NCBI GenBank assembly: GCA_035610835.1
Contig: CM069447.1
Location: forward strand, 57,667,048 to 57,731,047
Direction: 5' to 3'
Source: Ophiura sarsii
Taxonomy: Eukaryota; Echinodermata; Ophiuroidea; Amphilepidida; Ophiuridae
Length of the DNA stretch: 64,000 bases
Positions within the stretch are counted from its first letter, which is position 1. Each line of letters opens with the position of its first letter. The translations under genes and the position numbers were made by a program. Under the pieces are notes generated by a model. It was not told the DNA's origin. It saw only the letters and a program-made list of their open reading frames with translations, and searched no databases. This document shows, piece after piece, positions 19,561 to 32,193 of this stretch.

Positions 19561-20034
19561 AAGTTTAAGGGCAGCTGATACACCTTCCGGTATTCAAAAT
19601 TTAAACACGGCCCCTGCAACGGTGTTCAACGATGGCAATTTTTATTCATTAACGTTTTGAGCTATTTAATTTTCATTTACTCAATTGATATGTTAGCAAA
19701 ACTTTAAATGTCCGTAACTTGACAATTTGTATTTGATGTTTTGAGACAAAGTGATTTTCAATATGTAACTTTGGTAAGGAATGTGGTTATCCAAAATGCC
19801 CGTTGATATCACGATATAAATAACTCAATATTCATATGTCCCTCATTGTGCCTCATTTACTCGTGTTGGGTCACATGTGTCAATGGTCCGATTAAAATTT
19901 CAAATCACTGTTAAAGGCATATTATGTTATCTTTTTCAGGGGGGGGTGCCCTCTATTCATGATTTTTTTTTAGAAAGTAGATTTTCTTGCAGATTTACAT
20001 TTCATAATTTGACCTTCTCTCCACTTTACTTCAG

Positions 20035-20148
20035 TTCAAGACGTATGTGCTAGTTCACCTTGTCTGAATGGTGCAACGTGTGTTTCCTCCAGTGGTGCAT
20101 ATACGTGTGAATGTTACACAGGATACACAGGCATCAACTGCGAAACAG
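20035..20148 (+). CDS. EGF-like exon B, duplicon 2
   Basis: The acceptor is tacttcag at 20034 and the donor gtaagc at 20149. The peptide is identical to the duplicon 1 exon at 1137. Here it is followed by the paralogous exon B' about 970 bp downstream. Confidence 0.92.
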
Positions 20149-20270
20149 GTAAGCTTGAGGGCGCCTTATATAACTAGGAAAACGAAAAAGGATTCATTGT
20201 CAAGTGTCTGGCTTCCAATGGCATCATATGACTTCAGTTGGCTTCTGATAGCTGCTATTTGATCTCAAAC

Positions 20271-20688
20271 GTGACCCAACATGAGTTAATGAGGCACAAT
20301 TCGGCAGAAGCTAATTTGATTTAATAGCACAACAATTAATTAATTTTACTTATAATATACACAGACATAATTCAAATTTATAAAAAGTCTTATTTCTGAT
20401 CCTTGACACAAATTGTACCTAATCAAAGATTCAAATTCATGAAAAATAAAGAGTTATATTTTGAGGTATTTTAATTTTCTTATACTCCATTGATTTGGTA
20501 ACAAAATCAAAACTTTAAATGTCCACAACTTAACAATTTGTATTTGATGTTTTGAGACAAAGTGATTTTCAATAATATGTAACTTTGGTTAGGAATGTGA
20601 TTAACCAAAATGTCCCTTGATATCACGATATAAATACCTCAATATTCATATGTCCCGCATTGTGCCTCAATTACTCGTGTTGGGTCAC
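20271..20688. mobile_element. Complete GTGACCCAACA MITE
   Basis: Inverted termini GTGACCCAACATGAGTTAAT and ATTACTCGTGTTGGGTCAC bound 418 bp of AT-rich non-coding DNA. The subterminal GAGGCACAA / TTGTGCCTC extends the inverse match to about 29 bp. Copy in duplicon 3 at 48145-48562. In duplicon 1 the deletion removes all but its left 70 bp. Confidence 0.75.
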
Positions 20689-20850
20689 ATATGTGTCAAT
20701 GGTCCGATTAACATTTCAAATCACTGCCCCCCCCCCTCTCAATGGGAAGACATTACCTTTACTGATGATACTTTTGAATGAATCTACTGGCAATTTGCAT
20801 ATTTTCCTTTTTTTAGAAGTGTCAAAAATCTCAACAATTTTGATACTGCT

Positions 20851-21046
20851 TTCAACGTGGCAGGCATCTGCAGACGACATTCCAAATGTTTGCAAAAATT
20901 TTCAAAAATGTCACAATTATTGAAATTCATCACTATATTTGGGACCGCCATGAGAAATGCATTAAAATAAGTATAAACATGCCTAGTATTGGTTCAGTAA
21001 TTCTTGAGATAGACATGGGAAAGGTTTCTGCAAAATAAAGTGTTAA
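20851..21046. mobile_element. Degraded TTAA-type MITE before exon B'
   Basis: GTGGCAGGCATCTGCAGACG near the left and AAAGTGTTAAC at the right identify it as a relative of 16987-17263. The left terminus is eroded. A poly-C run of 9 at about 20726 just upstream has grown to about 20 in duplicon 3. Confidence 0.55.
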
Positions 21047-21121
21047 CAAATGACTGGGATAAAATACACTGATAAGGTACAGTTCTTTGTTGATTTGACC
21101 TTTTCTCCACTTTACTTCCAG

Positions 21122-21235
21122 TTCAAGACGTATGTGCTAGTTTACCTTGTCTGAATGGTGCAACTTGTGTTTCCTCCAGTGGTGCATATACATGTGAATG
21201 TTACACAGGATACACAGGCGTCAACTGCGAAACAG
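21122..21235 (+). CDS. EGF-like exon B', duplicon 2
   Basis: The acceptor is tacttccag at 21121 and the donor gtaagc at 21236. The exon is 114 bp. It is a close paralogue of exon B, differing in peptide by Ser to Leu (ASLPC) and Ile to Val (GVNCE). Flanking introns are also similar, so it arose by local duplication of exon B with its intron. It is absent from duplicon 1. Confidence 0.92.
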
Positions 21236-21352
21236 GTAAGCTTGAGGGCGCATTATATATAACTAGGGAAACGGATTCATTGTCATGTATCCAGCTTCCA
21301 ATGGCATCACATGACTTCAGTTGGCTTCTGATAGCTGCTATTTGACCTCAAA

Positions 21353-21640
21353 CGTGACCCAACATGAGTTAATAAGACACAATGCGGCAAAAGCTAATTT
21401 GATTTAATAGCACAACAATTTAATGGGGGACAAAGACACAATAAGTCAAATTTATAAAAGTCTTATTTCTAATCTTTGACATATCTTGTACCCAATCATC
21501 ATATATTCAAATTCATGAAAATGAAGAGGTAAACTTCAATTTGAGGTATTTTATTTTCATGAACTCCATTGATTTAATATTGTTTTAATGTTGGTTTTGT
21601 TAAAACAAAACAAACGCTTTTTGAAAGTGTCCCCCCCCCA
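21353..21640. mobile_element. Left part of a GTGACCCAACA MITE after exon B'
   Basis: It begins GTGACCCAACATGAGTTAAT like 20271 and shares its internal order. It has no matching right terminus and ends near a C-run at about 21631, which is longer in duplicon 3. This supports duplication of the exon B plus intron block. Confidence 0.55.
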
Positions 21641-21686
21641 ACTAACATCATCCTTATAATATCATGTAAATTATTTTTGTAAGGGA

Positions 21687-22061
21687 GAGCGTGTTGGCGC
21701 AGCGGTAGATACCCTCGCTTTGCACCAATGAATCCCGGGTTCGAAATCTGTGCTCAGTCGGGCTTTATGTGCATTTGGTTTATCACGATCCATACACGCT
21801 CTCACAGGTTTTCTCCCGGATCTCCAGTTTCCTCCTGCTTTCAAAATCTGTGATTAGTTGTTTCGGTTATCAAAAACTTCCTTGACCCAATGGTATTTGG
21901 GGAGCTGCATTGAAAAATGGTGGATGTTACAATCTAAGTGCGGATAGGTTTGCTAGAAAGTTGATGCGACCTGATTCTGATGATTCACCAGCAGCGAAAT
22001 TACAGCGCTTTGATCACTTTGGAAAGGCGCTATATAAATACTAATTATTATTATTATTATT
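21687..22061 (+). mobile_element. tRNA-derived SINE
   Basis: The 5' head GAGCGTGTTGGCGCAGCGG resembles a tRNA with an A box, and GGGTTCGAAATC at about 21738 is a good RNA polymerase III B box. The body of about 270 bp ends in AAAGGCGCTATATAAATACT and a (TTA)n tail. Length is about 375 bp. It has no coding role and is typical of SINEs in marine invertebrates. Copy at 49578-49952; absent from duplicon 1. Confidence 0.85.
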
Positions 22062-22360
22062 CTTCAAAAATCGCATTTTGAGAAAAATGACCTTGAAAGT
22101 TGAAACACTTGGCGTTTTTATCTAAAAAGGTCATTAGACTTGATTTTTGTTTTAATGATTCAATTGTGTTTTAAATTTAAACAGCAAGTTTGTTTAATGA
22201 GTTGATGGGTGATGGTTTCCCTGCAAAAAGTACTTTTATCAAGATACACCCTTTTACCTAAATAATCACATCAACAAGTGTATTGTGTGTTAGGCAAAAC
22301 GGTTTATGTTAAGTTACATCGCATTATTTCGCATCATATGATTAGGCAAAAGGGTGTATG

Positions 22361-22573
22361 CAGGCCCGTAGCCAGCCTTTTCAGTTAGGGGGTTCGATTT
22401 ACTGAATGCAATTAAAGACTCAATGGTCGCGCAGCGACCATCGCGCCGCGTATAGCGGCGCAGGGGGGTGTTTTCGAGGGTGGATGTGCCCCCCTCCAAA
22501 GTTGAAGAAATTTTAAAAATACAACCTTTAACGAAGGCATTTGGTGCACCGCCCTCCTCTGGCGACGCCACTG
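22361..22573. mobile_element. Deleted composite of CAGGCCCGTAGCC element and hAT-like MITE
   Basis: The left end CAGGCCCGTAGCCAGCC and right end CTGGCGACGCCACTG come from two different elements that are both fuller in duplicon 3 (50252-51334). About 870 bp between GGTGCACC and CTCCTCTGG is missing here. The GC-rich hairpin TGGTCGCGCAGCGACCA is conserved. Confidence 0.65.
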
Positions 22574-23744
22574 CTTTTCACAATCAGGCATTATTTATTT
22601 TTGGAAAGTGAGTCCAAACTACTCTCACTTCGAGGTCCGGGACTCATGTCCCACGTCAGCATGTCGGCCTGCATGTATATGAGATTCTTAAGTGAATAGA
22701 TACAAGTAAGGCACGTACCTCTCCCCTCTTCTCTTCTCTTTACCTTGATTTTTTCAAAAAATCGAGGTATTCTATCTCTGCCGTTTCTTTCTTCTTTCTT
22801 TCTTTCTTTCTTTATATTGGCTGCGTAGCGAGCCAACATACTCTATTCCTTCCGTTTCTTTGTTTCTTTCTTCCAAACGCTCCTTAAAAATGCTTCTTCT
22901 CCTACAGTTTACATGCTACAATCCCCAAACTCGGTCAGTAGGACCCCCTATCTGACCTCCATATAGGGTCTTCACAGTTTTGGGTCAAAGGTCACACGGA
23001 AGTCTGTAGGGGTCAAAACGTGATTTTCTTTAAAATGCTTCTACTCCTACAGTTTACATGATACATTCACCAGACTTGGTCAGTAGGACCCCCTACCTGA
23101 CCTCCATATAGGGTCTTCACAGTTTTGGGTCAAAGGTCACACGGGGTCTGTAGGGGTCAAAACGTGATTTTCTTTAAAATGCTTCTACTCCTACAGTTTA
23201 CATGCTACATTCACCAGACTTGGTCAGTAGGACCCCCTACCTGATCTTCATATAGGGTCTTCACAGTTTTGGTTCAAAGGTCACACAGGGGTCACTAGGG
23301 ACCAAACGTGATTTGCTTTAAAATGCTTCAACTCCTACAGTTTACAAGCTACATTCACCAGACATGGTCAGTAGAACCCCCCACCTAACCTTCATATAGG
23401 GTCTTCACAGTTTGTGGTCAAAGGTCACACAGGGGTCAATACGGGTAAAAACGTGATTTTTACTTAAAACGCTGTTGAAATTTAGTGAAATGACCTAGTA
23501 TCGTCAGAATTGGTCAACATATTCCTTTTGACCATACGCATATACAATAGTTCGGTTTTGAAAATCAAAAAATATTTGGGGTCACAAGGGGTCAAAATGT
23601 AAATTTTCACTCCATTCACTCAAAATGCTACTTGTCCGAGAGGAAATGACCTATGATTGTCAGAATTGGTCAAAAGATTCCTTGGAGCAATGTTCATATA
23701 GGCTGTTCAGCGATTAAAAGTGACATGTCACATTGGGTCACTAG

Positions 23745-23757
23745 AGGTCATTGACCT
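23745..23757. promoter_or_regulatory. Perfect IR1 nuclear-receptor-like palindrome
   Basis: AGGTCATTGACCT is an exact inverted repeat of AGGTCA with one-base spacing, the arrangement known for ecdysone-receptor/FXR-type heterodimers. It lies in a B-element block and recurs in C elements and, with GGGTCA, in A elements. Receptor binding is inferred from the motif only. Confidence 0.4.
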
Positions 23758-23759
23758 AA

Positions 23760-24039
23760 ACAGGGATTAAATGTAAGACATGCTCCGATATTGACCGGTC
23801 ATATCTCATTTTGTAGAAATTGATAAGACAAGCAAAAAAGTCAATTATTTCTTTGGGGTCAAAGGTCAAAAAAGGTCACTAGGGGTCGAAATGTAAATTT
23901 TTACTACATTAGGACCCCTAGTGACCTTTTCTTGACCTTTGACCCCAACAAAAGGATTGACTTTTTTTCTTGTCTCATCAATGCCTACAAAATGAGCCAT
24001 CACCGGTCAAAATCGGAGCAAGTCTTACATTTTACCCTG
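23760..24039. repeat. Large inverted repeat inside the B element
   Basis: A forward block (ACAGGGATTAAATGTAAG to GGTCACTAGGGGTC) is followed after about 22 bp by its reverse complement (GGACCCCTAGTGACC to TTTTACCCTGT). The arms of roughly 125 bp could fold into a long hairpin. Arms carry mismatches, so they are not a fresh inversion. Duplicon 3 has the same at about 52518-52797. Confidence 0.75.
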
Positions 24040-24577
24040 TGTATCTTTATATTAATGATTGCCGCTGTGTCCATGTCGTGTTGATGTCCGTATAATGTCA
24101 TATACGGCATTCTATCAACAAATTTGTAATAGAAGTTTGAATTAATGCCAAAAAATTAATATCACAAAGCGGAAATGGAGTTAGATTTCCATTCAAACAT
24201 CTTCGGACTCAGTACTACAAAAGACATAAGTAGTGACAGAATCAGCAAATCATATAAAGGATTAACAAATTATTTGAGAAAAAGGGGATACACATATAAT
24301 CTTTTCTTATCATAAAATCGTGCCAAACTATGGCACGCCCCAGAGGACAAAAACGTGTTGAGACTAATATATATTCGTGATCTATGAACACAATTATCTC
24401 TAGTTTCATCTTGTTTAAGTAAAACAACAACAAAACAAGTTAATTATCATGACCAAGTAAAAAACAAGTTAATTATCATGACCAAGTCAAAGGTCATGAA
24501 TGGGTTACTAGGGGCCAAAAATTAAATGTTAAGCAGCCAATATCCGTGCTTCTTGAAGCACAATTAGCTCTAGTTCT

Positions 24578-26095
24578 TTACCTTGATTTTTTCAAAAATC
24601 GAGGTACTCTATCTCTGCCGTTTCTTTCTTGTTTGTTTCTTTCTTCTTTCTGTCTGACCCATCTACAAAATGCTATTTTTCTACAGTTTACATGCTACAA
24701 TCACCAAACTTGGTCAGTAGGACCCCCTACCTGACTTACATATAGGGTCTTCAAAGTTAGGGGTCAAAGGTCACACAAAGGTCACTAGTGGTCAAAACGT
24801 GATTTTCACTTAAAACGCATTTCCAATTTAGTGAAATGACCTAGGATTGTCAAATTTGGTCCACATATTCCTTTTGACCGTACGCATATACAAAAGAACG
24901 GTTTTTAAAATTAAAAATCATTTGGGGTCACTAGGGGTCAAAATGTAAATGTTTACTCCTCGCACTGAAAATGCTATTTTTTCGGGAGGAAATGACCTAT
25001 GATTGTCAGAATTAGTCAAAAGATTCCTTGTATCCATGTACATATAGGGTCTTCAGCGATTAAAAGTGACATATCAGATGGGGTCACTAGGGGTCATTGA
25101 CCTAAACAGGGGTAAAATGTAAGACATGCTCCGATTTTGACCGGTCATGTTTCATTTTGTAGGCATTGATAAGACAAGAAAAAAAGTCAAACATTTTTAC
25201 GGGGTCAAAGGTCAACATAGGTCACTAGGGGTCAAAAGGTCAATTTTCATTCCTTGCACTCAAAATGCTATTTTTTCTACAGTGTACATGCTACAATCAC
25301 CAGATTTGGTCAGTAGGACCCCCTACCAGACCTACATATAGGGTCTTCACAGTTTGGGGTCAAAGGTCACACAGGGGTCATAAGTGGTCAAAACGTGATT
25401 TTCACTTAAAACGCGTTTGCAATTTAGTGAAATGACCTAGGATCGTCAGAATTTGTCAACATATTCCTTTTGACAGTACGCATATATATTAGTTCGGTTT
25501 TTAAAATCAAAATATATTTGGGGTCACTAGGGGTCAAAAGGTCAATTTTCACTCCTCACACTCAAAATGCTATTTTTTCGAGAGGAAATGACCCATGATT
25601 ATCAGAATTGGTCAAAAGATTCCTTGGATCCATGTACACATAGGGTCTTAAGCGATTAAAAGTGACATGTCATATGGGGTCACTAGGGGTCATTGACCTA
25701 AACAGGGGTAAAATGTAAGACATGCTCCGATTTTGACCGGTCTTGTTTCATTTTGTAGGCAATGATAAGACAAGAAAAAAGGTCAATCATTTTCATGGAG
25801 TCAAAGGTCAACATAGGTCACTAGGGGTCAACAGGTCAATTTTCACTCCTAACACTCAAAATGCTATTTTTTCGGAAGGAAATGACCCATGATTGTCAGA
25901 ATTGGTCCAAAGATTTCTTGGATCCATTAAAAGTGACATATTTGTCTCAGAGAGAATGAATGATGACCGTCAGAATTGGTCATGCACATTCGGTTCTTCA
26001 GCGTTTAAAAAGTGACATGTCATATGGGGTCACTAGAGGTCATTAATCCATACAAAAATCAAGGTGTCCTGGTCTCTGACCAGATCTATGTCTAG
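24578..26095 (+). mobile_element. A-family element, empty-site allele for the C insertion
   Basis: It runs from TTACCTTGATTTTTTC to CTAG (26092-26095), 1518 bp. Its leader reads CGTTTCTTTCTTG uninterrupted at about 24630, exactly the site where duplicon 3 holds a 1.3 kb C element. The 3' hairpin is CTGGTCTCTGACCAG. Confidence 0.75.
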
Positions 26096-26615
26096 TTACC
26101 TTGATTTTTTCAAAAAATCGAGGTTCTGTATCTCTGCCGTTTCTTTCTTCTTCTTCTGCTTTTTCTTTCTTTCTTTCCTCAAACCCATCTAAAAAATGCT
26201 ATTTTTTCTACAGTTTACATGCTACATTCACCAGACTTGGTCAGTAGAACCCCCCACCTAACCTTCATATAGGGTGTTCACAGTTTGGGGTCAAAGGTCA
26301 CACAGGGGTCACTAGGGGTCACACTAGAGGTCATTAATCCATACAAAAATCAAGGTGTCCTGGTCTCTGACCAGATCTATGTCTAGTTACCTTGATTTTT
26401 TCAAAAAATCGAGGTTCTGTATCTCTGCCGTTTCTTTCTTCTTCTTCTGCTTTTTCTTTCTTTCTTTCCTCAAACCCATCTAAAAAATGCTATTTTTTCT
26501 ACAGTTTACATGCTACAATCACCAGACTTGGTCAGTAGAACCCCCCACCTAACCTTCATATAGGGTGTTCACAGTTTGGGGTCAAAGGTCACACAGGGGT
26601 CACTAGGGGTCAAAA
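26030..26615 (+). repeat. Tandem duplication spanning the 3'-end/5'-end junction of A elements
   Basis: A ~292-bp segment containing the last part of one element, CTAG, TTACCTTG and the leader of the next is present twice in direct order. Both internal junctions are exact CTAG-TTACC joins (26095/26096, 26386/26387). Duplicon 3 has the equivalent at 56110-56466, with a point change in one 5' end (TTATCTTG). Confidence 0.75.
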
Positions 26616-29600
26616 TGTGATTTTCACTTAAAACGCATTTACAATTTAGTGAAATGACCTAGGATCGTCAAAATTGGTCCACATATTCCTTTTGACCGTA
26701 CGCATTTACAAAAGAACGGTTTTTAAAAATAAAAATCATCTGGGGTCACTAGGGGTCAAAATGTCAATTTTCACTCCAGTCACTTAAAATGCTATTTATT
26801 CAAGAGAAAATGGCCCATGATTATCAGAATTGGTCAAAAGATTCCTTGGGTCCATGCACATATAGGGTGTTCAGCGATTAAAAGTGACATGTCATACGGG
26901 GTCACTAGGGGTCATTGAACTTTACAGGGGTAAAAGTTAAGACATGCTCCGATTTTGACGGGGTTTGGTGCATCTTGTTTAATTTGATGAGCCAAGAAAA
27001 TAAGTCAACCATATTGACCAGGTCAAAGGTCAAAAAGGGGTCACTAGGGGTCAAAAGGTGATTTTCACTTAAAACGCATTTCCAATTTAGTGAAATGACA
27101 TAGGATCGTCAAAATTGGTCCACATATTCCTTTTTGACCGTACGCATGTACAAAAGAACGGTTTTTTAAATTAAAAATCATTTGGGGTCACTAGGGGTCA
27201 AAATGTCAATTTTCACTCCAGTCACTTAAAATGCTATTTATTCAAGAGGAAATGACCCATGATTATCAGAATTGGTCAAAAGATTCCTTGGGTCCATGCA
27301 TATATAGGGTGTTCAGCGATTAAAAGTGACATGTCATACCAAGTCACTAGGGGTCATTGAACTTTACAAGGGTAAAAGTTTAGACATGCTCCGATTTAGA
27401 CCGGGTTTGTTGCATCTTGTTTGGATTGATGAGCCAAGAAAATAAGTCAATCATATTAACCAGGTCAAAGGTCAAGAAGAGGTCACTAGGGGTCATTGAA
27501 CATTACAGAGGTAAAATTTCAGACATGCTCCGATTTGGACGGGGTTTGTTGCATCTTGTTTGGATTGATGAGCAAAGAAAATAAATAAATCATATTGACC
27601 AGGTCAAAGGTCACGAAGGGTCAATAGGGGTCTTTGAACTTTACAGGGGTAAAAGTAAAGACATGGTTCGATTTTGACCGGGTTTGTTGCATCTTGTTTG
27701 ATTTGATGAGCTAAGAAAATAATTCAATTATATCGACCAGGTCAAAGGTCAAGAAGGGGTCAAAAGGGGTCATTTTTTCAAAAATCGAGGTACTCTATCT
27801 CTGCCGTTTCTTTCTTCTTCTTTGTTTGTTTGTTTCTTTCTATCAGACCCATCTACAAAATGCTATTTTTTCTACAGTTTACATGCTACAATCACCAGAT
27901 TTGGTCAGTAGGACCCCCTACCTGACCTACATATAGGGTCTTCACAGTTTGGGGTCAAAGGTCACACAGATGTCATAAGGGGTCAAAACGTGATTTTCAC
28001 TTAAAACGCATTTCCAATTTAGTGAAATGACCTAGGATTGTCAAAATTGGTCCACATATTCATTTTGACCGTACGCATATACAAAAGAACGGTTTTTAAA
28101 ATTAAAAATAATTTGGGGTCACTAGGGGTCAAAATGTAAATGTTTACTCCTCGCACTGAAAAGGCTATTTTTTTCGGGAGGAAATGACCTATGATTGTCA
28201 GAATTGGTCAAAAGATTCCTTATATCCATGTACATATAGGGTCTTGAGCGATTAAAAGTGACATGTCAGATGGGGTCACTAGGGGTCATTGACCTAAACA
28301 GGGGTAAAATGTAAGACATGCTCCGATTTTGACCGGTCATGTTTCATTTTGTAGGCATTGATAAGACAAGAAAAAAAAGTCAATCATTTTTACGGGGTCA
28401 AAGGTCAACATAAGTCACTAGGGGTCAAAAGGTCAATTTTCATTCCTTGCACTCAAAATGCTATTTTTTCTACAGTGTACATGCTACAATCACCAGATTT
28501 GGTCAGTAGGACCCCCTACCAGACCTACATATAGGGTCTTCACAGTTTGGGGTCAAAGGTCACACAGGGGTCATAAGTGGTCAAAACGTGATTTTCACTT
28601 AAAACGCGTTTGCAATTTAGTGAAATGACCTAGGATCGTCAGTATTTGTCAACATATTCCTTTTGACCGTACGCATATATAATAGTTCGGTTTTTAAAAT
28701 CAAAATATATTTAGGGTCACTAGGGGTCAAAAGGTCAATTTTCACTCCTCACACTCAAAATGCTATTTTTTCGGGAGGAAATGACGCATGATTGTCAGAA
28801 TTAGTCAAAAGATTTCTTGGATCCATGTACATATAGGGTCTTCAGCGATTAAAAGTGACATGTCATATGGGGTCACTAGGGGTCATTGACCTAAACAGGG
28901 GTAAAATATAAGACATGCTCCGATTTTGACCGGATTTGTTTCATCTTGTAGGCATTGATGAAACAAGAAAAAAAAGTCAAATAATTTTTATTGTGTCAAA
29001 GGTCAACATAGGTCACTAGGGGTCAAAAGGTCAATTTGCACTCCTCGCACTCAAAATGCTATTTTTTCGGGAGGAAATGACCCATGATTGTCAGAATTGG
29101 TCAAAAGATTTGTTGGATCCATTAAAAGTGACATGTCATATGGGGTGACTAGAGGTCATTAATCCATAAAAAATCAAGGTGTCCTGGTCTCAGACCAGAA
29201 CTATGTCTAGTTCTTTCTTTCTTTCCTCAAACCCATCTAAAAAACGCTATTTTTTCTACAGTTTACATGCTACAATCACCAAACTTGGTCAGTAGAACCC
29301 CCCACCTAACCTTCATATATGGTGTTCATAGTTTGGGGTCAAAGGTCACACAGGGGTCACTAGGGGTCAAAAGGTGATTTTCACTTAAAACGCATTTCCA
29401 ATTTAGTGAAATGACCTAGGATCGTCAAAATTGGTCCACATATTCCTTTTGACCGTACGCATGTACAAAAGAACGGTTTTTCAAATTAAAAATCATTTGG
29501 GGTCACTAGGGGTCAAAATGTCAATTTTCACTCCAGTCACTTAAAATGCTATTTTTTCAAGAGGAAATGACCCATGATTATCAGAATTGGTCAAAAGATT

Positions 29601-29891
29601 CCTTGGGTCTATGCATATATAGGGTGTTCAGCGATTAAAAGTGACATGTCATACCGGGTCACTAGGGGTCATTGAACTTTACAGGGGTAAAAGTTTAGAC
29701 ATGCTCCGATTTGGACCGGGTTTGTTGCATCTTGTTTGGAAACTAGACATAGATCTGGTCAGAAAACATGAAATCGATACTGCATTATTTAATTAAATAC
29801 AAAATGGTTTCTTACACAACAAAAAAAGGAAAATGACCTTCAAAAATGAGTTAAATTCTTTAACCACCCTGTATATTTTCACCCTATACAG

Positions 29892-30002
29892 CTCTACCAT
29901 GTGGCGGGTGTCTAAACGGCGGGTCGTGCGAAACCTTCTTTGATTTTATGATTTGCATTTGCCCGAATGGTTATGAGGGTGAGAGATGTGAGAATCAAGT
30001 AG
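29892..30002 (+). CDS. EGF-like exon C, duplicon 2
   Basis: The acceptor is accctatacag at 29891 and the donor gtaagt at 30003. The nucleotide sequence appears identical to the exon at 6121-6231. The poly-G in the following intron is a few bases longer than in duplicon 1. Confidence 0.9.
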
Positions 30003-30610
30003 GTAAGTTGTGGGGTGTTTTTGTTTTAGCGTCATTCAACAAGTTCTACCTCGTCCCTCATAACTTTGCTAATTTGGATGTCCCGGGGTGGGGGGGGGGG
30101 GGGGTACTTAGTGAATATGAGGTCACAGGAATGTGCCACCAAATAGGGTCCCATTTTCACCCCTCTGGTAAATAAATGACGTCTTTTCGTAGCCATTTTT
30201 GGTTAATGTATGGGTCTAAAATCCTTAAATTTGCTGTTTTTCACCAAAAAATTAGCAAAATCTGTCAAATATGTAGGAAAATTGTGGGTCTCTGGTAAAT
30301 ATATAGGTGCATTATCTACGGATGCCCTTTGAAGCTATTTTTAAATAGCAAATCGGAATTTGTGTTTGGTTTTTGACACATAGCTTTGTTAATATTCAGT
30401 CAATCTTCATGTGCAATATCTCAAATTAAAGAGAAGGCATTTCTTCACAATTTTGTAATTGGTATTTGAATAATGAACATTTGTTTGCCTTGTAAGTTAC
30501 GTATTTTGAGTTTATGATAAGAGTTTAATGGGTTTGCCATCAGACAAGTTTAAAACTGTCAAGCTTTCATTATGATTAGCTCTGACTTCTCCAGGACCAA
30601 ATTCTTTTAA

Positions 30611-30849
30611 CACTTTCCATGCGGCTGTAAGTTTTACCATATACAAAACATAATTTTCAGAAACCTTTCCCAACTTTCAAGGTCTATCTCAAGGATTACT
30701 GGACCAATACTAGGCATGTTTGTACTCATTTCAATGCGTTTCTCATGGTGATTCCAAAAATGGTAATGACATTTAAGAATTTTGACATTTTCGAAACATT
30801 TTGTGCAATTTGGGAATGTCGTCTGCAGCTGCCTGCCGCGTGGAAAATG
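30611..30849. mobile_element. TTAA-flanked MITE, duplicon 2 copy
   Basis: Same element and same TTAA flanks (30607-30610, 30850-30853) as 6836-7074, in the EGF-C/LDLa-1 intron. Confidence 0.75.
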
Positions 30850-31139
30850 TTAAGCAAGACATAGAGACTGCCACTTCTCTATATTTTATCATCATTTGGG
30901 CTGCCCTTTTCCTACTTGCGACATTGGTGGCTCTCAAAAGCTTTAGAAAATAGGTTGATTTGAAATTAGTTGCTCCTTTCCTACGTGAGAAAGATTGATG
31001 GCTCTGAAAAGAGCCATTCAGGTGGACTGCCTGCCCCTTGTCCACTGAACAGAGTTGGTGGCTATATAGCTATTAGCATTTTTATTGCCTTGTATTAAAA
31101 AGTTACTTTTTAAGTATTGTTTATATACATTTTTTACAG

Positions 31140-31262
31140 GAGAATGTCAGACCGGGGAATTTCAGTGTCCCTCGTCTGGTGCGTGCATCGCAGAGTCAGC
31201 CGTATGTGATGGCAACTTTGATTGTCTTGATCTTAGTGATGAAAACCCGACCAACTGTCCAT
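31140..31262 (+). CDS. LDL-receptor class A exon 1, duplicon 2
   Basis: The acceptor is tttttacag and the donor gtaagt. The peptide is identical to 7365-7487 (GEFQC, CDGNFDC, DLSDE). It ends with the T that completes the first LDLa-2 cysteine. The ~44-bp repeat (31290-31380) and the CCCTAAACAAGTA repeat (about 31475-31625) follow in its intron. Confidence 0.92.
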
Positions 31263-32193
31263 GTAAGTTTTGTTACTGGGTTGCATGATGGGTATCACAT
31301 GGATTTAATATAGATATCACATGTATATCACATGGGTATCACATGGATTTAATATAGATATCACATGGATATCACATGTGTCACATCCTCATGATGAAGA
31401 TCTGAACCCGGGGTGCTCAGTGGTCATTCATTACAAGGGGGGTATCATGCGCGTCCAAGGACTTTCAAAAAGTACCCTAAATACGTAATCGTGTTAATGT
31501 GAAAAAGCACCCCTAAACAAGTATGGCACGGTATTCTACATACCCTAAACAAGTAATATCCGTATTTCCAATACCCTAAACAAGTACTCAAAATATTTTG
31601 AAACCCTAAGCAAGTAATTTGTATAGATTAAACCTCTTTTCCGCGTATAACACATTTTTAACCATTTTTTCCTTCCCTATTAAGCTAAAAGTATTATGAA
31701 ACAAATGCGCGCTGATTTATCAGATCACTTGCGAACTTATACAATTTGTGAAATATATCTCTCCCATGTATCATGGCTATTTATAATCCTCATGGAGCAA
31801 ATAAAGACCCTAAATACGAAAGCCAATGATGATGTAAAAAGTATACCCTTTTTCTTAATTTGGCTTACTAGTGGAAAGAAATGAAGAGAAGAGCATGGCT
31901 GGCAGAAATGAGGAACTCAGGAACTTGGTCCAAGCAAATTAAGGGACATTTGTTTTGAAGGGAAATTTGTTAATACTTTGGAGGCAAATTTTAAGTATAA
32001 AAATAAATAAATACACAAGAATTTGAAGGGAAATTTTTAAAGTTAGCTTCCCGGGAAATTTGCATTCTTTCTGGCTCTGGAGAAAAGAGGTAACACTTTC
32101 ACATCCTGAAATATTAAGTATTCTATGCATAGTTGACTTACAATGTAGTTTACCACATGAACATTTTATGGACTGCTTTGTCATTTTATCTAG

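Larger units (their letters stand above)
22812..24573 (+). mobile_element. B-family Helentron-like element
   Basis: The 5' end TTATATTGGCTGCG is followed by GAGCCAACAT, forming a hairpin (CAATAT in duplicon 3, giving a perfect stem). Near the 3' end GCAGCCAATAT is the inverse of the 5' end. It is followed by hairpin GTGCTTCTTGAAGCAC, 8 nt and CTAG. It sits inside the CTTT microsatellite of an A element. Another terminus-like sequence with CTAG at 24400-24403 suggests an older nested copy (about 24045-24403). Length 1762 bp. Confidence 0.7.
22742..29742 (+). repeat. Array of Helentron-like A and B elements, duplicon 2
   Basis: It consists of modular GGTCA-rich blocks between A-type 5' ends (22742, 24578, 26096, 26387) and CTAG 3' ends (24400, 24570, 26092, 26383, 29207). 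It contains the complete B element at 22812-24573. An internal fusion at about 27770 joins block sequence directly to a truncated A leader. It ends in the same reverse-oriented 3' end as duplicon 1. No coding exon is seen. Confidence 0.85.

Noticed and set aside
21687..21760. Possible functional tRNA gene at the SINE head
   Set aside because: Followed by a SINE body and (TTA)n tail, with a broken cloverleaf.
24045..24403. A complete fourth element family
   Set aside because: The 3' end (ACTAATAT, weak hairpin, 8 nt, CTAG) is plausible, but the 5' end is only a short match, so it was kept as a nested relic of the B element.
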